A DNA stretch of 64,000 nucleotides, from the NCBI GenBank assembly GCA_946621465.1, contig CAMOOO010000001.1:634386-698385 (forward strand), in the 5' to 3' direction. Position 1 is the stretch's first letter. Every line of letters starts with the position of its first letter. The notes beneath the pieces are model-generated. The model ran no database searches, was not told the origin of the DNA, and saw only the letters and a program-made list of their open reading frames with translations. Both the position numbers and the translations under genes were made by a program. Below, piece by piece: positions 1 through 8,750 of this stretch. The DNA comes from an uncultured Clostridia bacterium (GTDB taxonomy: Bacteria; Bacillota; Clostridia; Christensenellales; DTU072).

Positions 1-326
1 TCAACGTCGTGTTGGGTATAAAAGGCAATGACCCGTCTACCGGTCGTACCGCTGGTAGACTGGATACGGACGACCTCTGATTTATCAACGGCAAGAAAGC
101 CATACGGATAAGCGTCACGAAGATCGTACTTGGAAATAAAGGGCAATTTGTGCAGGTCGTCAATGGATTTGATATCCTCGGGTTTAACGCCGGATCTATC
201 CATTAAGTCCCGATAATAAGGCAGATTGTCATAGGCGTGTTTGACTTGTTTGACCAATTTTTCACTCTGCCACGAACGGATCTCCTCGACTGAGGCGCAT
301 TCTTTTTCCGGTTGATAGTAGTTCAT
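1..326 (-). CDS. Phenylacetate-CoA ligase-like protein, N-terminal part (runs off window)
   Basis: The reading frame starts at 326 and is cut by the window edge, leaving about 108 residues. The translation begins MNYYQPEKECASVEEIRSWQ and contains LPYYRDLM and the glycine/threonine-rich STSGTTGR adenylate-binding loop, as in PaaK-type adenylate-forming CoA ligases. Known members activate aryl acids such as phenylacetate with ATP and CoA in the cytoplasm. A GGAG ribosome site lies 8 bases before the ATG, and a promoter sits at 365-393. The substrate cannot be inferred from this fragment; indole-3-acetate or another aryl acid would fit equally well. Confidence 0.85.
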   Translation of the reverse strand, partial: MNYYQPEKECASVEEIRSWQSEKLVKQVKHAYDNLPYYRDLMDRSGVKPEDIKSIDDLHKLPFISKYDLRDAYPYGFLAVDKSEVVRIQSTSGTTGRRVIAFYTQHDV

Positions 327-364
327 ATAAAGTGCTCCATTAAATAAAAATATTATTTACCTTA

Positions 365-393
365 ATCCTACCACAGACTGCTGCCGCTGTCAA
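365..393 (-). promoter_or_regulatory. Sigma-A-type promoter for the CoA ligase gene
   Basis: On the minus strand TTGACA (393-388) is followed after 17 bp by TAGGAT (370-365), giving a leader of about 30 bases before the ATG at 326. Confidence 0.6.
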
Positions 394-630
394 ATTGTAA
401 ATAAAATTTTTTTGCTAATTTTTATATTGATTTTTGGGGGCATATGGGTACCCTTTTTGCCCTGTTACGGTTCAACTTTACCCCTCAAAACGGGTACTTT
501 GTCCACATTTATACAGAGTTATCCACAATTTGGTGACTTTGTCCACACAAAAATCCCCTTTTGTTGCATTTGATACAAATGAAAATGCGTGGTAGAAAAT
601 GTAAAAAGTATCCTTAAACGAGACAAAGTG
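394..630. other. AT-rich divergent intergenic region
   Basis: This is the core of a 344-bp gap between divergent genes. It holds an A/T tract (about 394-435), a GGGTACCC palindrome (446-453) inside GGGCA/TGCCC arms, and three DnaA-box-like 9-mers (499-547). An open frame crossing 478-720 on the minus strand overlaps the start of a convincing lipoprotein gene and was judged spurious. Confidence 0.6.
499..547 (+). promoter_or_regulatory. Three phased DnaA-box-like motifs
   Basis: TTGTCCACA at 499-507, a perfect DnaA box TTATCCACA at 519-527, and TTGTCCACA at 539-547 share one orientation and start exactly 20 bp apart. The outer two differ from consensus by one base. The cluster lies beside an A/T-rich tract. 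It could be a DnaA-binding regulatory or titration site, or part of an origin. No dnaA or dnaN is in the window, so an origin call is only speculative. Confidence 0.5.
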
Positions 631-659
631 TTTACTTTTGACTGGTTTTTTTGTATAAT
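631..659 (+). promoter_or_regulatory. Sigma-A-type promoter of the surface lipoprotein gene
   Basis: TTTACT (631-636) and TATAAT (654-659) are separated by 17 bp. The predicted start of transcription, about 666, is only about 5 bases before the ATG at 671, and no Shine-Dalgarno sequence is present. Confidence 0.7.
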
Positions 660-670
660 ATAGCCAGCGT

Positions 671-2236
671 ATGAAAAAATTCTGTTTATTTGCTTTTATT
701 CTGTGCTGTATAATTCTCATTGTGGGGTGTACGGGGCAGCCTGACGAACTGACGATCGTCGCCGAAGACGTGACAAACGTCCCTGCCGGGGAGTATACTC
801 TGCGCTACACGATAACCGATTACGAAAAGTATCACGACTCCTATCAATTAAAAATTTCCGTCAACGTATACGATGAAAATAATAATTCCATACCTGTCAC
901 AAATAACAGGACGGTGACTTTAGAAGCGGAAAAGACCTATACCGTCGTGGTGCGTCTGACGGGCAAGGTGAAAACGAAAGATATCAGTTCCTCTAAACAG
1001 TTCACCATTGAGACCGTTCGCAACGACGTAAGCGTGACTTTTTATAAAAAAGACGGGACGGTCACCCAAAAGCACGCGGAAGAAAGGCTTGAATACGGCG
1101 GAACTATTCTTTATTCCGAAGTGCCTACCGTTCCGGCTTTTTACGCCGTGCAGAACGATTTACAAGGGCATTCGCGCACGATCATAAGTAAAAAATGGGT
1201 CGTTTACGACGAGGACGGAAGCTATCACGAATTATCGCAAGACGATCTGACGGAAATAAAACACGACCTTGCCGTCTATTCATTCTACGAATACAGCGAC
1301 GTACTAATAACCTACACCGTTTCTTTTGACGCAAACGGCGCGTCAACTACCCCGGCCGATCAGCAAGGGACCATTAACGATATTCTTTTACCGCCCGAGG
1401 ACAGGCCGGAAAGAGAAGGATACGTTTTCTTGGGGTGGTGTACCGACGAGGAGAGGAAAACCTATTACAATTGGAAAACAAAAGCCACCTATAAAAGCGA
1501 TATGGTGCTGTATGCCAAATGGGCGAAGGACAATTCCGTTCAAGCGTCCGGAGACGGTTATTTTACTTTTACCGAAGGACTGGACAATTACGGCAACCCC
1601 TATTACACGCTGGAACCTACCGACGTCAACAGATTGCCTGCCGATCTCGTCCTGCCCTCCGAGTATAATGGGATACCGGTGCGCGACCTGAAACGGTATG
1701 CCTTCCGCAGTAGTCCGATCACCTCCGTTTACATTCCGGAGACCTATACCCTCAATATGGATGGGGCGTTCTTTTCCTGCTCCAACCTACAACGGGTGGT
1801 CTTCGAGCAGGGCAATTTACGCGACATTCTGCAAATATACTCTTTCTGCGACTGTACTGCGCTGGAATCGGTCGTTCTGCCCGAAAACATCGCCAGAATC
1901 TCCGAGGGATGCTTTTCCGGCTGTCTCAATCTTAACGATATCACCTTACCCGATAACCTCGATCTTATCGGCGGAAGCGCTTTTAAAAACAATAAATCCC
2001 TTTCCTCCGTTACTCTGCCCGATTCAGTTACCGAAATATTCGAGGAAGCGTTCTCCGGGTGCGACAGCCTGACGGAAGTACTGATCGGGAAAGACAGTCA
2101 ATTAAAACAAATAGCCTCGTCTGCTTTTAACAATACGGGGCTAGATGAATTAAAATTACCTTCTTACTTAAAAGATCAGGCTTATTTGGAAAACAGCCGG
2201 ATTATACTTACTTTTTATGAGGTTGAAACGGAATAG
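671..2236 (+). CDS. Surface lipoprotein with InlB-type repeat and BspA-type leucine-rich repeats
   Basis: The 521-residue product starts with a lipoprotein signal peptide ending in IVGC (Cys20), so it should be lipid-anchored outside the membrane. About residues 30-200 are beta-rich and unrecognised. About 212-290 form a Listeria-Bacteroides (InlB B) repeat, with VSFDANG and the closing VLYAKW. About 295-507 are LRR_5/BspA-type repeats (for example LESVVLPENI and LTEVLIG). Such proteins usually mediate adhesion, but no ligand can be named. There is no ribosome site, and the promoter lies almost against the ATG. The last 29 bp overlap the convergent PHP gene. Confidence 0.85.
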   Translation: MKKFCLFAFILCCIILIVGCTGQPDELTIVAEDVTNVPAGEYTLRYTITDYEKYHDSYQLKISVNVYDENNNSIPVTNNRTVTLEAEKTYTVVVRLTGKVKTKDISSSKQFTIETVRNDVSVTFYKKDGTVTQKHAEERLEYGGTILYSEVPTVPAFYAVQNDLQGHSRTIISKKWVVYDEDGSYHELSQDDLTEIKHDLAVYSFYEYSDVLITYTVSFDANGASTTPADQQGTINDILLPPEDRPEREGYVFLGWCTDEERKTYYNWKTKATYKSDMVLYAKWAKDNSVQASGDGYFTFTEGLDNYGNPYYTLEPTDVNRLPADLVLPSEYNGIPVRDLKRYAFRSSPITSVYIPETYTLNMDGAFFSCSNLQRVVFEQGNLRDILQIYSFCDCTALESVVLPENIARISEGCFSGCLNLNDITLPDNLDLIGGSAFKNNKSLSSVTLPDSVTEIFEEAFSGCDSLTEVLIGKDSQLKQIASSAFNNTGLDELKLPSYLKDQAYLENSRIILTFYEVETE

Positions 2237-3008
2237 CGACGGGCTTTTGTTTAACGAACACCGTCCAATGGGTAAACCCGATCTCCGACGCCATTTTCTC
2301 CGCTAATTGGAAATTATGTCCCAGTCTGGACGGCTCGTGGGAGTCGGTGGCATAGGTGATTTTTCTGCCGCCCAATTCGTAGTAGCGACTGAGGATATCC
2401 TTTTCCGGCATGAACTGGTCGTTATCGAGTTTACTGTTGATTTCCAGTGCCTTGTCCAGTTCCACTATTCTCTTCAGAATGCCGTCCAATTCCTCTTTGA
2501 AGTCATCGTAGTAGAGGTTTTTATCTTCGTACGGGGCGTTTTTACGAACGTACCCTATATGGGAAACGGTGTTGTATGGATAGGGTACTTCCAGGCTCTC
2601 TCTGATTTTATCAAGATACCCTTTATAAGCCTCGTATTTGCTTTTTCCGACGTAATACTTCGGGTTATAGGCATCCCACTGTCCTACCGTATGGACGGAA
2701 TTCAGAACGTAATCAAATTGGTCGAAAGGCAGCTCCATGTAGAGCGGAATTGCCCCTTTGCTATACCCCAATTCGCACCCGAGGTGGAAGAAGGGGTATT
2801 GTTTTTTCAGTTCGTTCATGCGGGCAAGGTAGGCAGGAAGATCGATTTGCCTTACGTGCTGATAGTCGGGCAAAAGTTTGTAGTCGTAATCGAAGTGGTC
2901 GGTAACGCAGTAATATTCTACGCCCAGTTCCACAGCCCTGTTTATCATCGCCTGTATATCGGCTTTACCGTCAAAAGAGAAAAAGGAATGCGTATGTGTC
3001 TCTATCAT
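2208..3008 (-). CDS. PHP-domain phosphoesterase, histidinol-phosphatase (HisJ) family
   Basis: A metal-dependent PHP phosphoesterase of about 266 residues. Visible metal-ligand motifs are HTHS near the N-terminus, TDHFD at about residue 40, HLGCELG, and the C-terminal TDSHEP. Family members include HisJ, which hydrolyses histidinol phosphate, but no other his genes are nearby, so the substrate is open. I chose the ATG at 3008 because GTGAGG precedes it by 6 bases. A GTG at 3020 overlapping the argS stop by 4 bases is the alternative. It is the last gene of the smpB-metY-metA-recF-argS operon. Confidence 0.85.
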   Translation of the reverse strand: MIETHTHSFFSFDGKADIQAMINRAVELGVEYYCVTDHFDYDYKLLPDYQHVRQIDLPAYLARMNELKKQYPFFHLGCELGYSKGAIPLYMELPFDQFDYVLNSVHTVGQWDAYNPKYYVGKSKYEAYKGYLDKIRESLEVPYPYNTVSHIGYVRKNAPYEDKNLYYDDFKEELDGILKRIVELDKALEINSKLDNDQFMPEKDILSRYYELGGRKITYATDSHEPSRLGHNFQLAEKMASEIGFTHWTVFVKQKPVAIPFQPHKK

Positions 3009-3016
3009 AATTTGCC

Positions 3017-4711
3017 TCACATCTTCTTGGGTGCGTCGATGCCCATCAGCCTCAGTCCTTCTTCAATGACGATATGCACGGCGTCGGTGAGCATAGCGCG
3101 GGCTTTTTTGATGGCGTCCGGCTCGCTCGTTATACGGTGGACGAGGTAGAAACGGTTATACGCTTTGCATAGGTCGACTAAAAAGCGACCGACAAAGCAT
3201 GGTTCGTACTTGTCTACCGCCTCTCTAAGGACGTCGGGAAAACGTTCAAGCAAGGAGACGACGGCCTTTCCTTCGTCGTTATCTACGGCGGAGAAATCCG
3301 GCTTAACGGTACATTCGCCTACTTTATTCAAAACGCTGATACATCTTGCGTTGGTATATTGAACGTACGGTCCCGTCTCTCCGTCGAAATTGAGGACCTT
3401 ATCGTAAGAAAAGACGATATCTTTTATGCGGTTGTTATACAGGACGCTGAAAATTACGGCGCCGACGCCGACCATTTCCGCCGTCTGTTCTTTACTCTCC
3501 AGATCGGGATTTTTTTCGGTGATAATTTCCAAGCTACGTTCCACCGCTTTATTAAGTACGTCTTCCAGATAAATGACTTTACCCTTTCTGGTACTCATTG
3601 CTCCGGACTCCATGCTGACCATACCAAAGGCTACGTGGACGCAGTCTTTCGCCCAGTCCTTCCCCATTTTTTCCAGGACTTTAAACACCTGGCGGAAATG
3701 GAGATTTTGTTGATAGGCAACGACGTACAAGGATTTATAGAAGTCGTAGGTCGCCTTTCTGTAGAGTGCGGCGGCAAGGTCGCGCGTTGCGTACAAGGTA
3801 GCCCCGTCCGCTTTTACAATCAGGCAAGGCGGCATACCCTCTTCGGACAGGTCGACGATCTTCGCGCCCCGGTCTTCTACGAGCAGGCCTTTTTGTTCCA
3901 GCTCGTCTAAAACGGGTTGCATCTTGTCGTTATAGAACGCCTCGCCGTTATAGCTGTCAAACGAGATTTTCAGACGCTTATAGGTCTTCTGAACCTCGCG
4001 CAGAGTGATTTCTTTAAAAAGGTTATATAAGCGGAGCGCCTCTTTGTCGCCGTCCTCGATCTTCTTAAACCAAGCGCGCGCCTGATCGTCGAGGGTCGGG
4101 TCGCTCTCCGCTTCGGTATGGTATTGGACGTAGATCCGGGTCAATTCGGTCATGCCTTTTTCTTGCAATTCTTCTTCCGACGACCATTTCTTAAAAGCAA
4201 CGATCAGTTTCCCGAACTGCGTCCCCCAGTCACCCAAATGGTTGATACCGATGGCATTATAGCCTAGTTTTTGATAAATTTTATATAAGCTCCCACCGAT
4301 CACCGTCGTACATAAGTGACCGATATGAAAGGGTTTGGCGATGTTGATAGAGGAATAGTCGATGCAGATAGCTTTGCCCTCTCCTTCTTTACTTGTTCCG
4401 TATTCCGATCCTTTCTCGGAAATCTCTGTCAAAACTTTTTCGGCGCAAAGTGTTCCGTCCACAAAGAAATTGAGATATCCGTTAACGGCCTCCACTTTCT
4501 TAAAGGGCGGCGGAAGGCAGGTCAAACGATCCGCCGCGTCACCGGCTATCTGTACCGGGCTTTTTCTCAGCGTCTTTGCAAGTCTGAAACAGGGCAAAGA
4601 ATAGTCGCCGTTTTTCGCGTCGGTGGGGACGGTGATCATTTCCAAAAGCTCTTGCTTACTCACTCCATCGAATTGTAAAATGGATGCCAAAATTTGTTTT
4701 TTGTCGTTCAT
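3017..4711 (-). CDS. argS: Arginyl-tRNA synthetase
   Basis: This 564-residue class I synthetase charges tRNA-Arg with arginine in the cytoplasm. The HIGH motif occurs as FHIGHL near residue 130, preceded by SSINIAKP, and the KMSK-equivalent loop reads MSTRKGKVI. The N-terminal additional domain and the DALR anticodon-binding C-terminus (ending GLRLMGIDAPKKM) are both present, and the length is normal. The ATG overlaps the recF stop in an ATGA junction, indicating translational coupling. Confidence 0.97.
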   Translation of the reverse strand: MNDKKQILASILQFDGVSKQELLEMITVPTDAKNGDYSLPCFRLAKTLRKSPVQIAGDAADRLTCLPPPFKKVEAVNGYLNFFVDGTLCAEKVLTEISEKGSEYGTSKEGEGKAICIDYSSINIAKPFHIGHLCTTVIGGSLYKIYQKLGYNAIGINHLGDWGTQFGKLIVAFKKWSSEEELQEKGMTELTRIYVQYHTEAESDPTLDDQARAWFKKIEDGDKEALRLYNLFKEITLREVQKTYKRLKISFDSYNGEAFYNDKMQPVLDELEQKGLLVEDRGAKIVDLSEEGMPPCLIVKADGATLYATRDLAAALYRKATYDFYKSLYVVAYQQNLHFRQVFKVLEKMGKDWAKDCVHVAFGMVSMESGAMSTRKGKVIYLEDVLNKAVERSLEIITEKNPDLESKEQTAEMVGVGAVIFSVLYNNRIKDIVFSYDKVLNFDGETGPYVQYTNARCISVLNKVGECTVKPDFSAVDNDEGKAVVSLLERFPDVLREAVDKYEPCFVGRFLVDLCKAYNRFYLVHRITSEPDAIKKARAMLTDAVHIVIEEGLRLMGIDAPKKM

Positions 4712-5799
4712 AGTCTGGTTATCTTCCTATCGTTTATTTCATATATCGTTGCGCTCGACGCAACCTCTTTTTCAAATGACGTGCAGGTGACGATACTCTG
4801 TATTCCGTCCAGATGGGCAAAGAGCGCCTTTTGTCTGGTCTCGTCCAGTTCGCCCATAACGTCGTCCAAAATAAGCACCGGATACTCTCCGCTCGCGCGG
4901 TAAAAAAGTTCCGTTTCCGCCAGTTTCAGACTGAGCGCCGCCGTACGTTGTTGTCCTTGAGAACCGTACTTTCTGATGTCGATACCGCCGGCGACGATCT
5001 TTAAATCGTCACGGTGTACCCCGACGGTGGTGTAGGTCAGATGTTTGTCCTTTTCAAAACTCTTGTCATAGAGTTCTTTCAGCGATTCGGGGATATTCTT
5101 TTCGTCTATCTCCTCCGATTCGTAGGTCAGTTCCAACCGTTCTTTACCACCGGAAAGGATCAGATGTCTTTCGTCGGCAACCGGCGCGAGACGACTCAAA
5201 AAGTCCTTTCTCTTTTTAATGATATATTCCTGCTCCCGGCACATCTTTTCCACGATGATATCGCTCATGGATTTTAAGGTGGGGGAATTATAATAATCTT
5301 TTAACAGTTTGTTTCGCTGTGAAAGCAATTGGTTGTATTTAACCAGCGTATAAAAATAGATTTTATCCTGCTGGCAAAGACTGATATCGATAAAACGTCT
5401 TCTGTCGACGGGGGATTCTTTAATAAGGCGCATTTCTCCCGGAGAGAAATAGACCACGTACACCGCCCCCATCAGTTCGCCCATTTTCACAATGGGTATC
5501 CGGTCGATCATGATACGCTTCTTTCCCTGTTTGTCAATGGCGATATCAATGGTGTGCTTGGCGTATTTTTTTTGAACGGTGAGATGTATCTCCGCGTTCC
5601 CGTCGCCGCCCCAATGAATAAGCTCTTTATCCCTCAGTCCCCTCGCGGACTTTCCTACCGAAGCATAATAGATGCTCTCCGCGAGATTGGTTTTACCCAC
5701 GGCATTCTGCCCGGTAAGGACGTTGATACCCTCGGTAAATTCGGTATAAAGCTCCGGATAGGAGAGATAATTTTTCAGCGCGACGTTTTTGACAAACAA
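4708..5799 (-). CDS. recF: DNA replication and repair protein RecF
   Basis: RecF is an SMC-like ATPase that helps load RecA at single-strand gaps through RecO and RecR. The 363-residue product has a Walker A at residues 30-38 (GQNAVGKTN), the ABC signature YGSQGQQRT, and a Walker B LILDDVMGELD. The start is TTG at 5799, directly after the metA stop, with GGAG 7 bases upstream. In most Bacillota recF sits beside dnaA-dnaN-gyrB; here it lies between metA and argS, so it has moved away from the usual origin cluster. Confidence 0.96.
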   Translation of the reverse strand: MFVKNVALKNYLSYPELYTEFTEGINVLTGQNAVGKTNLAESIYYASVGKSARGLRDKELIHWGGDGNAEIHLTVQKKYAKHTIDIAIDKQGKKRIMIDRIPIVKMGELMGAVYVVYFSPGEMRLIKESPVDRRRFIDISLCQQDKIYFYTLVKYNQLLSQRNKLLKDYYNSPTLKSMSDIIVEKMCREQEYIIKKRKDFLSRLAPVADERHLILSGGKERLELTYESEEIDEKNIPESLKELYDKSFEKDKHLTYTTVGVHRDDLKIVAGGIDIRKYGSQGQQRTAALSLKLAETELFYRASGEYPVLILDDVMGELDETRQKALFAHLDGIQSIVTCTSFEKEVASSATIYEINDRKITRL

Positions 5800-6711
5800 T
5801 TATATTCTCCCTATATCGAACGGCGTCAACTGGTAGACGTAGTAATTGAGCCAGTTATTGAACAGCAATGCGCCGGTCGAACGCCAGCTGAAATCAATCT
5901 TCGACTCCGTTTCGTCGATAAAGTAATTTTTCGGCGGGTCGATGTCCAGACCTTTTTCTTTATCCCTGACGTACTCTTTTTTAAGCGTGTCTCTGTCGTA
6001 TTCGCTATGTCCGAAGAAGAAGAAACGACGGTTGTCGATACACTTGACGATGCTGACGCCGCACTCCTCCCCTTCGGCAAGGACAACCAGTCTGCCGTCG
6101 GCAAGAAGGTCCTCTTTATTGATCTCCGTATACCTGGAATGAGGCACGCGGAAGGTGTCGTTCAAACCGCGCAGTAGTGGCTCGTTCTCCTGTAAAACGT
6201 GGTTATCGAAAACGCCGAACAGTTTTTTGTTCAGTTCCTTTTTTCCGATGCCGAAATAATAATTCATTGCCGCCTGCGCTCCCCAGCAGATAAAGAGCGA
6301 GCTTGTGACGTTCTTTTCGGCGTAGTCCATGATTTTACAGAGTTCGTCCCAATATTTGACGTCGGTAAACTCCAATTTTTCCACCGGCGCGCCGGTTATG
6401 ATCATGCCGTCGAATTTTCTGTTACCAAGCTCTTCGAAGGTGACGTAAAACTTCTCCATGTGAGCTTGAGAGGTGTTGGTGGAATTATAGGTCGCCGTGC
6501 GGACCAAAGTGATATTGACCTGCAAGGGACTGTTCCCGAGCAGGCGCATGAGTTGCGTTTCCGTCTCGATCTTGGTCGGCATAAGGTTGACGATGGCAAT
6601 TTCGATCGGACGGATGTCCTGCGTCTCGGCGCGGGTGGAACTCATGATAAAAATATTTTCCCGGCTGAGCACGTCGAACGCCGGAATATCTTTTGAAATA
6701 ACGATGGGCAT
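5800..6711 (-). CDS. metA: Homoserine O-acetyltransferase, MetA type
   Basis: MetA acylates L-homoserine, the first committed step of methionine synthesis. The 303-residue product shows the nucleophile Cys142 in ICWGAQA and the His/Glu pair in FGHSEYD. Position 111 is Glu (GAPVEKLEF). In the literature Glu111 selects acetyl-CoA and Gly111 selects succinyl-CoA, so the product is predicted to be O-acetylhomoserine. That fits the adjacent upstream metY, whose enzyme uses this compound. It lies 21 bp after metY and abuts recF. Confidence 0.95.
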   Translation of the reverse strand: MPIVISKDIPAFDVLSRENIFIMSSTRAETQDIRPIEIAIVNLMPTKIETETQLMRLLGNSPLQVNITLVRTATYNSTNTSQAHMEKFYVTFEELGNRKFDGMIITGAPVEKLEFTDVKYWDELCKIMDYAEKNVTSSLFICWGAQAAMNYYFGIGKKELNKKLFGVFDNHVLQENEPLLRGLNDTFRVPHSRYTEINKEDLLADGRLVVLAEGEECGVSIVKCIDNRRFFFFGHSEYDRDTLKKEYVRDKEKGLDIDPPKNYFIDETESKIDFSWRSTGALLFNNWLNYYVYQLTPFDIGRI

Positions 6712-6732
6712 TATCTACCTCTTTTGTTTATT

Positions 6733-8019
6733 TTAGTTGCCTTTCTCCGCCTCTTTCAGTGCGTTCTCCAAATCGGCGAGGATGTCTTTCGAATTTTCGA
6801 TGCCGACGGAAAGTCGGATGAGGTTATCGCTGATACCGCAGGCTTTCAGATCGGCGTCGGAGAGCTGACGGTGCGTGGTGCTGGCAGGGTGCAAAACACA
6901 GCTCCTTGCGTCGGCAATATGGGTAACGATATGGAATAAACGGAGCGCTTTTTGGAAACGAATGGCGCCCTCTCTTCCGCCCTTAATACCGAAGGTGACC
7001 ATGCCCGAAGCCATGCCGCCGTCAAAATACTTATGGACGAGCGGATAGTTTTCATCCTCTTTCAGTCCGCCGTATTTGACCCATTCTACGTTGGAGTTCT
7101 TTTGGAGCATTTGCGCGACCAAAAGCGCGTTTTCGCTGTGACGGGGCATACGCAGGTGGAGCGTTTCCGTTCCGAGGAAGGTCAAGAAAGCATTCATCGG
7201 CGCCATTTGCGCACCGAAGTCACGCATATACTGTGCGCGCGCTTTGGTAATAAAGCCAGCCTGTCCGCAATCCTTGGCATATACAAGACCATGATAGCTC
7301 TCGTCCGGCTCGTTAAAGTCGGGATAGCGTTTGTTACCGAGGAAATTGAATTTCCCGCCGTCGACGATCAATCCGCCTACGCTGGTGGCGTGTCCGTCGA
7401 GATACTTGGTAGACGAATACACAACGATATCCGCTCCATGCTCCAGCGGACGGCAAACGATGGGGGTTGCCAGGGTGTTATCCACGGCAAAGACGATACC
7501 GTATTCTTTACAAACGGAAGAGAATAGTTCGAAATTGGCGACGTTTATCGCGCAGTTTGCGATGGTTTCGCAGAAAAACAGTTTGGTGTGGTCGTCGATT
7601 TTTTCCACCAATTGTTCGCGTGTGACGTGCGGATCGACGAATCTGCATTCGATACCGAGTTTGGCGATGGTGGTGGAAAAGAGGTTATAACTGCCGCCGT
7701 AAACGGTCGCCGTGCTGATGATGTTGTCACCGGCGTGGCAGAGGTTAGCCACGGTCATGAGGGTAGCGGACATACCGCTGGAACAGCCCATTGCCGCAAT
7801 ACCGCCGTCGAGATCGGCTATCTTTTTCTCCAGTGCATCCACGGTGGGGTTACCAAGACGTGTGTAGAAGAATCCGGACGCTTTCAGGTCGAACAACTCC
7901 GCCATGTCTTCGGGCGAATCGTAACTGAAGGTGGTGCTTTGATAGATGGGGAGAACGCGCGGTTCTCCGCTTTTCGGGTCGTAGCCCGATTGTACGCATT
8001 TTGTCTCTCTTTCGAACAT
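6733..8019 (-). CDS. metY: O-acetylhomoserine sulfhydrylase (aminocarboxypropyltransferase)
   Basis: This PLP enzyme of the Cys/Met metabolism family converts O-acetylhomoserine and sulfide to homocysteine. The 428-residue product has the PLP lysine motif SSTKYLDGH and typical segments LPIYQSTTF and RLSVGIE. I start it at the ATG at 8019 (MFERETKC), which GGAGG precedes by 5 bases, rather than at an upstream TTG. With metA it gives a direct-sulfhydrylation route to methionine. No SAM riboswitch or T-box was recognised upstream. Confidence 0.94.
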   Translation of the reverse strand: MFERETKCVQSGYDPKSGEPRVLPIYQSTTFSYDSPEDMAELFDLKASGFFYTRLGNPTVDALEKKIADLDGGIAAMGCSSGMSATLMTVANLCHAGDNIISTATVYGGSYNLFSTTIAKLGIECRFVDPHVTREQLVEKIDDHTKLFFCETIANCAINVANFELFSSVCKEYGIVFAVDNTLATPIVCRPLEHGADIVVYSSTKYLDGHATSVGGLIVDGGKFNFLGNKRYPDFNEPDESYHGLVYAKDCGQAGFITKARAQYMRDFGAQMAPMNAFLTFLGTETLHLRMPRHSENALLVAQMLQKNSNVEWVKYGGLKEDENYPLVHKYFDGGMASGMVTFGIKGGREGAIRFQKALRLFHIVTHIADARSCVLHPASTTHRQLSDADLKACGISDNLIRLSVGIENSKDILADLENALKEAEKGN

Positions 8020-8045
8020 AATTTCCTCCGAAATCAAATTGTTGT

Positions 8046-8504
8046 TTATATTTGCGCCAGGGCGCGTTTGATATCCATTTCTTGTTGACGCTTTTTGAGT
8101 GTCTCCCGTTTGTCGTGCAGTTCTTTACCGCGCGCTAGAGCGACTTCCGCCTTTAAAAGAGCTTGCTTAAAATACAGCTTTGTTACGACGATGGTGTACC
8201 CTTTTTGCTCGGTTTTTTGCTTCAACTTCGTTATCTCTTTTTTATGCATAAGAAGTTTCCGGGTGCGGCGTGCGTCCGGATTGAAAAAACTGCCTTTTTC
8301 GTAAGGGGAGATATGCAGACCCATCAGCATCAGTTCGCCGTTTTTTATTATGGCGTAGCTGTCTTTCAAGTTGACTTGTCCTAAGCGAGCGCTCTTGACT
8401 TCGCTCCCGGTCAGGACGATGCCGGCTTCAAAAGTATCCTCGATAAAATAATCGTGGTAGGCTTTTTTGTTGGTTGCAATGATCTTTTCAGTGATTTGCT
8501 TCAT
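8046..8504 (-). CDS. smpB: SsrA-binding protein SmpB
   Basis: SmpB binds tmRNA and delivers it to stalled ribosomes for trans-translation. The 152-residue product has the characteristic N-terminal [20 protein letters not shown], the segment ISPYEKGSF and the basic C-terminal tail [17 protein letters not shown]. It is the first gene of a six-gene minus-strand operon. Its promoter leaves almost no leader and no ribosome site is visible. The tmRNA gene itself was looked for in the adjoining 246-bp gap and not found. Confidence 0.96.
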   Translation of the reverse strand: MKQITEKIIATNKKAYHDYFIEDTFEAGIVLTGSEVKSARLGQVNLKDSYAIIKNGELMLMGLHISPYEKGSFFNPDARRTRKLLMHKKEITKLKQKTEQKGYTIVVTKLYFKQALLKAEVALARGKELHDKRETLKKRQQEMDIKRALAQI

Positions 8505-8512
8505 ACATAATT

Positions 8513-8541
8513 ATGTTACCATAATTATTCTCGATAAGCAA
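8513..8541 (-). promoter_or_regulatory. Promoter of the smpB operon
   Basis: TTGCTT (8541-8536) and TAACAT (8518-8513) are spaced by 17 bp on the minus strand. Only 8 bases separate the -10 element from the smpB ATG, suggesting a leaderless or near-leaderless transcript. An overlapping alternative, TTGAAT-17-TAATTA, lies slightly upstream. Confidence 0.5.
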
Positions 8542-8688
8542 CTTATTCAACGCGTTACGAATAAAAATCCGACGTAAAACCAATCTTTTTAAACCGAAAG
8601 GCTTTGTATAAACGTTAAAAGCGGCGTCTTAATCGGCAGCCTTAGCGCAGTAACACCCCTTTAAAGAGGACAAATGGCTCGATTCCTC

Positions 8689-8717
8689 TTGAAAAAATCA
8701 AAGAAATAGGGTATACT
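8689..8717 (+). promoter_or_regulatory. Sigma-A-type promoter of a small membrane protein gene
   Basis: TTGAAA (8689-8694) and TATACT (8712-8717) are spaced by 17 bp. Just upstream a 7-bp stem (AAGAGGA/TCCTCTT, 8664-8690) overlaps the -35 element. Confidence 0.7.
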
Positions 8718-8750
8718 TAATTGAACAAAGATAAAAAGGAGGGGTACCCC

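Noticed and set aside
478..720. 80-codon minus-strand frame
   Set aside because: It overlaps the promoter and signal-peptide region of the lipoprotein gene, has no ribosome site, and covers the DnaA-box cluster.
6199..6696. Long plus-strand frames across recF, metA and metY
   Set aside because: They are antisense shadows of strongly conserved genes.
8505..8750. Possible tmRNA gene next to smpB
   Set aside because: A GGCTCGATTCC resembling a T-loop was seen, but the flanks do not form a T-stem and no CCA end or alanine-tag frame was found.
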